Positions 61,901 to 64,000 of a stretch of DNA of 64,000 bases are shown here, piece by piece; the first letter of the stretch is position 1, and every line of letters starts with the position of its first letter. The notes under the pieces are model-generated. The model was not told the DNA's origin. It ran no database searches and worked only from the letters and a program-made list of their open reading frames with translations. Source of the DNA: Rutidosis leptorrhynchoides. Its lineage: Eukaryota > Streptophyta > Magnoliopsida > Asterales > Asteraceae. A program made the position numbers and the translations under genes. The stretch spans positions 225,419,501 to 225,483,500 of the forward strand of contig NC_092337.1 of the NCBI RefSeq assembly GCF_046630445.1, written 5' to 3'.

Positions 61901-62225
61901 GCTGTTGCATACTAAAATAAGGACAAGATTTGGAGTCCATGTTTGTATGATATTGTGTAAAAACTGCATTCAAGAAACTGATTTCGATGTAACATATTTG
62001 TATTGTAAATCATTATGTAATGGTCGTGTGTAAACAGGATATTTTAGATTATCATTATTTGATAATCTACGTAAAGCTTTTTAAACCTTTATTTATGAAA
62101 TAAAGGTTATGGTTTGTTTTAAAAATGAATGCAGTCTTTGAAAAACGTCTCATATAGAGGTCAAAACCTCGCAACGAAATCAATTAATATGGAACGTTTT
62201 TAATCAATAAGAACGGGACATTTCA
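58976..62225 (+). repeat. 3' LTR of B2 (3250 bp)
   Basis: Starts TGTATTGACCCG (one base different from the 5' LTR) and ends GGGACATTTCA before the TTATA duplication. Confidence 0.96.
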
Positions 62226-62230
62226 TTATA

Positions 62231-62713
62231 GACCATAATTAAAAGCATGTCAGGGGACATTGCCTTAACAGTTGCTTGTTCAACGCTTTCCTTTCAACCG
62301 GATGGTAGTTTACCGAAAGATAATATACGGGACAAGTAAACTGGACGTGTTGCTTTCCAAATACAAGGTTAGCAAGTGGGTGACACAAAACCATAAGTTT
62401 TGAGCTAAAATTTTCAAATCTGAAACCCACACAACCCACAAAAATAATTTGCAAACACCGGTGAAGGGTTATTCCGGTAGGGTAAAAACTAGATTTAATT
62501 TTCAAAAGATCAAATGTTTTCATAAAGATCCAATTTCCTTAATGGATCTAAATTTTTATAGTCATGTGGGACTGTAAACCATATCGTTACTACCATTGTT
62601 TATACCGCCGTATAGAAATCACTGATGTACAAAGTGTGAAGAATAAAGAAGTGATTCTAGTATTTCAAGACGATATTGCTTGAGGACAAGCAACGCTCAA
62701 GTGTGGGAATATT
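62231..62713 (+). other. 3' noncoding region of A2, second part
   Basis: Resumes the A2 sequence after B2 and matches 10479-10967 of A1, with a short deletion near 62477. It ends with the polypurine tract AAGTGTGGGAATATT (62699-62713). No gene. Confidence 0.8.
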
Positions 62714-64000
62714 TGATAATGCTAAAAACGAACATATATTTCATAGCATTATTCCTCAAGAAAGACAAGCTTTTAGTTGCAATTGTTCTATTTACAAGTG
62801 ATATTCGTTTAAATAATAAAAGGTGAAGACAAAAGACAGATTCGACGAATTGAAGACGCAAACGACCAAAAAGCTCAAAAGTACAAAAGACAATCAAAAA
62901 GGTTTCAATTATTGATAAGAAACATCTCGAAATTACAAGAGTACAAGATTCAAAACGCAAAGTACAAAATATAAAATTGTACGCAAGGACGTTCGAAAAT
63001 CCGGAACCGGGACCAGAGTCAACTCTTAACGCTCGACGCAACGGACTAAAAATTACAAGTTAACTATGTATATAAATATAATATAATATATAATTAATTA
63101 TATTAATTATATATATATTATATATATATTATAAAACCGTCGGCAGAGAAAGACTCCAAGGGTGTGAGCTGTAAATTCATTCTCCGCGACTCGCGGAGTT
63201 TGAAGAGGATTTTGCCGCGAGTCGCGGAGCCCAAAAAATCAACTTTTCCTATAAAAGCAACCGAATTCTGATCGCAATTTATAATCTATTTTCTCTCTTC
63301 TCTCATATATACGATATATATATATATAATTTATATTTTAATTTTAATTATAATTATAATTCTAATAATAAGGGTATGTTAGCGAATGTTGTAAGGGTGT
63401 AAGTCGAAATTCTGTCCGTGTAACGCTACGCTATTTTTAATCATTGTAAGTTATGTTCAACCTTTTTACATTAATGTCTCGTAGCTAAGTAATTATTATG
63501 CTTATTTAAAACGAAGTAATCATGATGTTGGGCTAATTACTAAAATTGGGTAATTGGGCTTTGTACCATAATTGGGGTTTGGACAAAAGAACGACACTTG
63601 TGGAAATTAGACTATGGGCTATTAATGGGCTTTATATTTGTTTAACTAAATGAAAGTTTGTTAATGTTAATATAAAGATTTACAATTGGGCGTCCCTATA
63701 AAATACCATATACACTCAATCGGACACGATGGGCAGGGTATTTATATGTACGAATAATCGTTCATTTAACCGGACACGGGAATGGATTAATAGCCACTAG
63801 AATAATTAAAACAGGGGTGAAATTACATTCAAGGGTAATTGGTGTAATTGCTAACAAAGTAGTAAAACCTTGGTTTACACGCAGTTGATAACCTGGTGTA
63901 TTCATTAAACAAAGTATTAAAACCTTGTTACAATTCGAATCCCCAATTAGTTGGAATATTTAACTTCGGGTATAAGGATAATTTGACGAGGACACTCGCA
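62714..64000 (+). repeat. 3' LTR of A2 (first 1287 bp, cut by window end)
   Basis: Starts TGATAATGCTAAAAACG; carries the GC hairpin pair (63182-63229) and TATA box (63249-63257). About 700 bp of the LTR are outside the window. Confidence 0.95.

Larger units (their letters stand above)
49129..62225 (+). mobile_element. Chromovirus-type retrotransposon B2, complete (13,097 bp), inserted in A2
   Basis: It is flanked by TTATA at 49124-49128 and 62226-62230, and A1 shows the empty site (10471-10478 region, single TTATA). Content: 5' LTR, primer site, acidic ORF, F-box ORF, gag-pol with chromodomain, polypurine tract, 3' LTR. By eye the two LTRs differ at about seven places in 3250 bp, so the insertion is recent. 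It is structurally complete, with a single nonsense codon in gag. Confidence 0.97.
34714..64000 (+). mobile_element. Athila-type retrotransposon A2, complete except for the 3' LTR end, interrupted by B2
   Basis: 5' LTR 34714-36713, primer site, leader, gag-pol, small zinc ORF, env-position gene, 3' noncoding region split by B2 (49129-62225, plus one TSD copy), then 3' LTR from 62714 to the window end. By eye the two LTRs differ at about nine places over the 1287 bp that can be compared. Inserted in the B1 gag; the 5 bp before it are AACAA. Confidence 0.95.

Overview
This is a stretch of plant nuclear genome made almost entirely of transposable elements. It is very AT-rich, and I see no ordinary host gene at a native locus. 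The evidence is the nested LTR retrotransposons of typical plant lineages (an Athila-type Ty3/gypsy family, a chromodomain Ty3/gypsy family of Tekay/Del type, and a Ty1/copia element), plus solo LTRs, a Helitron-like end, foldback elements and a tRNA-derived SINE-like head. The LTR styles suggest an angiosperm, possibly Asteraceae; that guess is weak.

Layout. (1) 1-12971: element A1, an Athila-type element on + whose 5' part lies left of the window. It has gag-pol with three stops, a small zinc-knuckle ORF, a frameshifted Athila ORF1/env-position gene, and a 2004-bp 3' LTR. (2) 12972-15838: two partial minus-strand LTRs of a chromovirus-like family. (3) 15839-about 25600: a decayed Ty1/copia element on -, split by a 4146-bp solo LTR (17162-21307) with a perfect TCCCA target duplication. 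(4) About 25600-28306: Helitron-like 3' end, a near-perfect foldback, and two long-TIR elements with telomere-like cores. (5) 28307 onward: a four-deep nest. Chromovirus B1 (starts 28307) sits in the right arm of a long-TIR element. Athila copy A2 (starts 34714) sits in the B1 gag. Chromovirus B2 (49129-62225, TSD TTATA) sits in the 3' noncoding region of A2. A2 resumes at 62231 and its 3' LTR runs off the window; the rest of B1 must lie to the right.

The most interesting content is in family B. Between the primer-binding site and gag both copies carry two extra open reading frames: a strongly acidic protein with an in-frame hexapeptide repeat, and a 227-aa F-box protein with a Sel1-like middle region, resembling a plant host F-box family. 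The two F-box copies differ at 19 sites by my count (10 synonymous, 9 amino-acid-changing) with no stops or indels, although gag in both copies has a nonsense codon. Each of the three start codons (acidic, F-box, gag) directly follows a branch-point/pyrimidine/AG arrangement, and the long LTR contains two small exon-like cassettes ending in donor-like sites. I infer a retrovirus-like alternatively spliced element that captured a host ubiquitin-ligase adaptor, possibly for use against host defence.

Family A also has accessory coding capacity: a CCHC-type small ORF and a 449-codon Athila ORF1-like gene in the env position. The latter appears to be reached by a 636-nt intron that joins a 14-codon ATG exon in frame in both copies.
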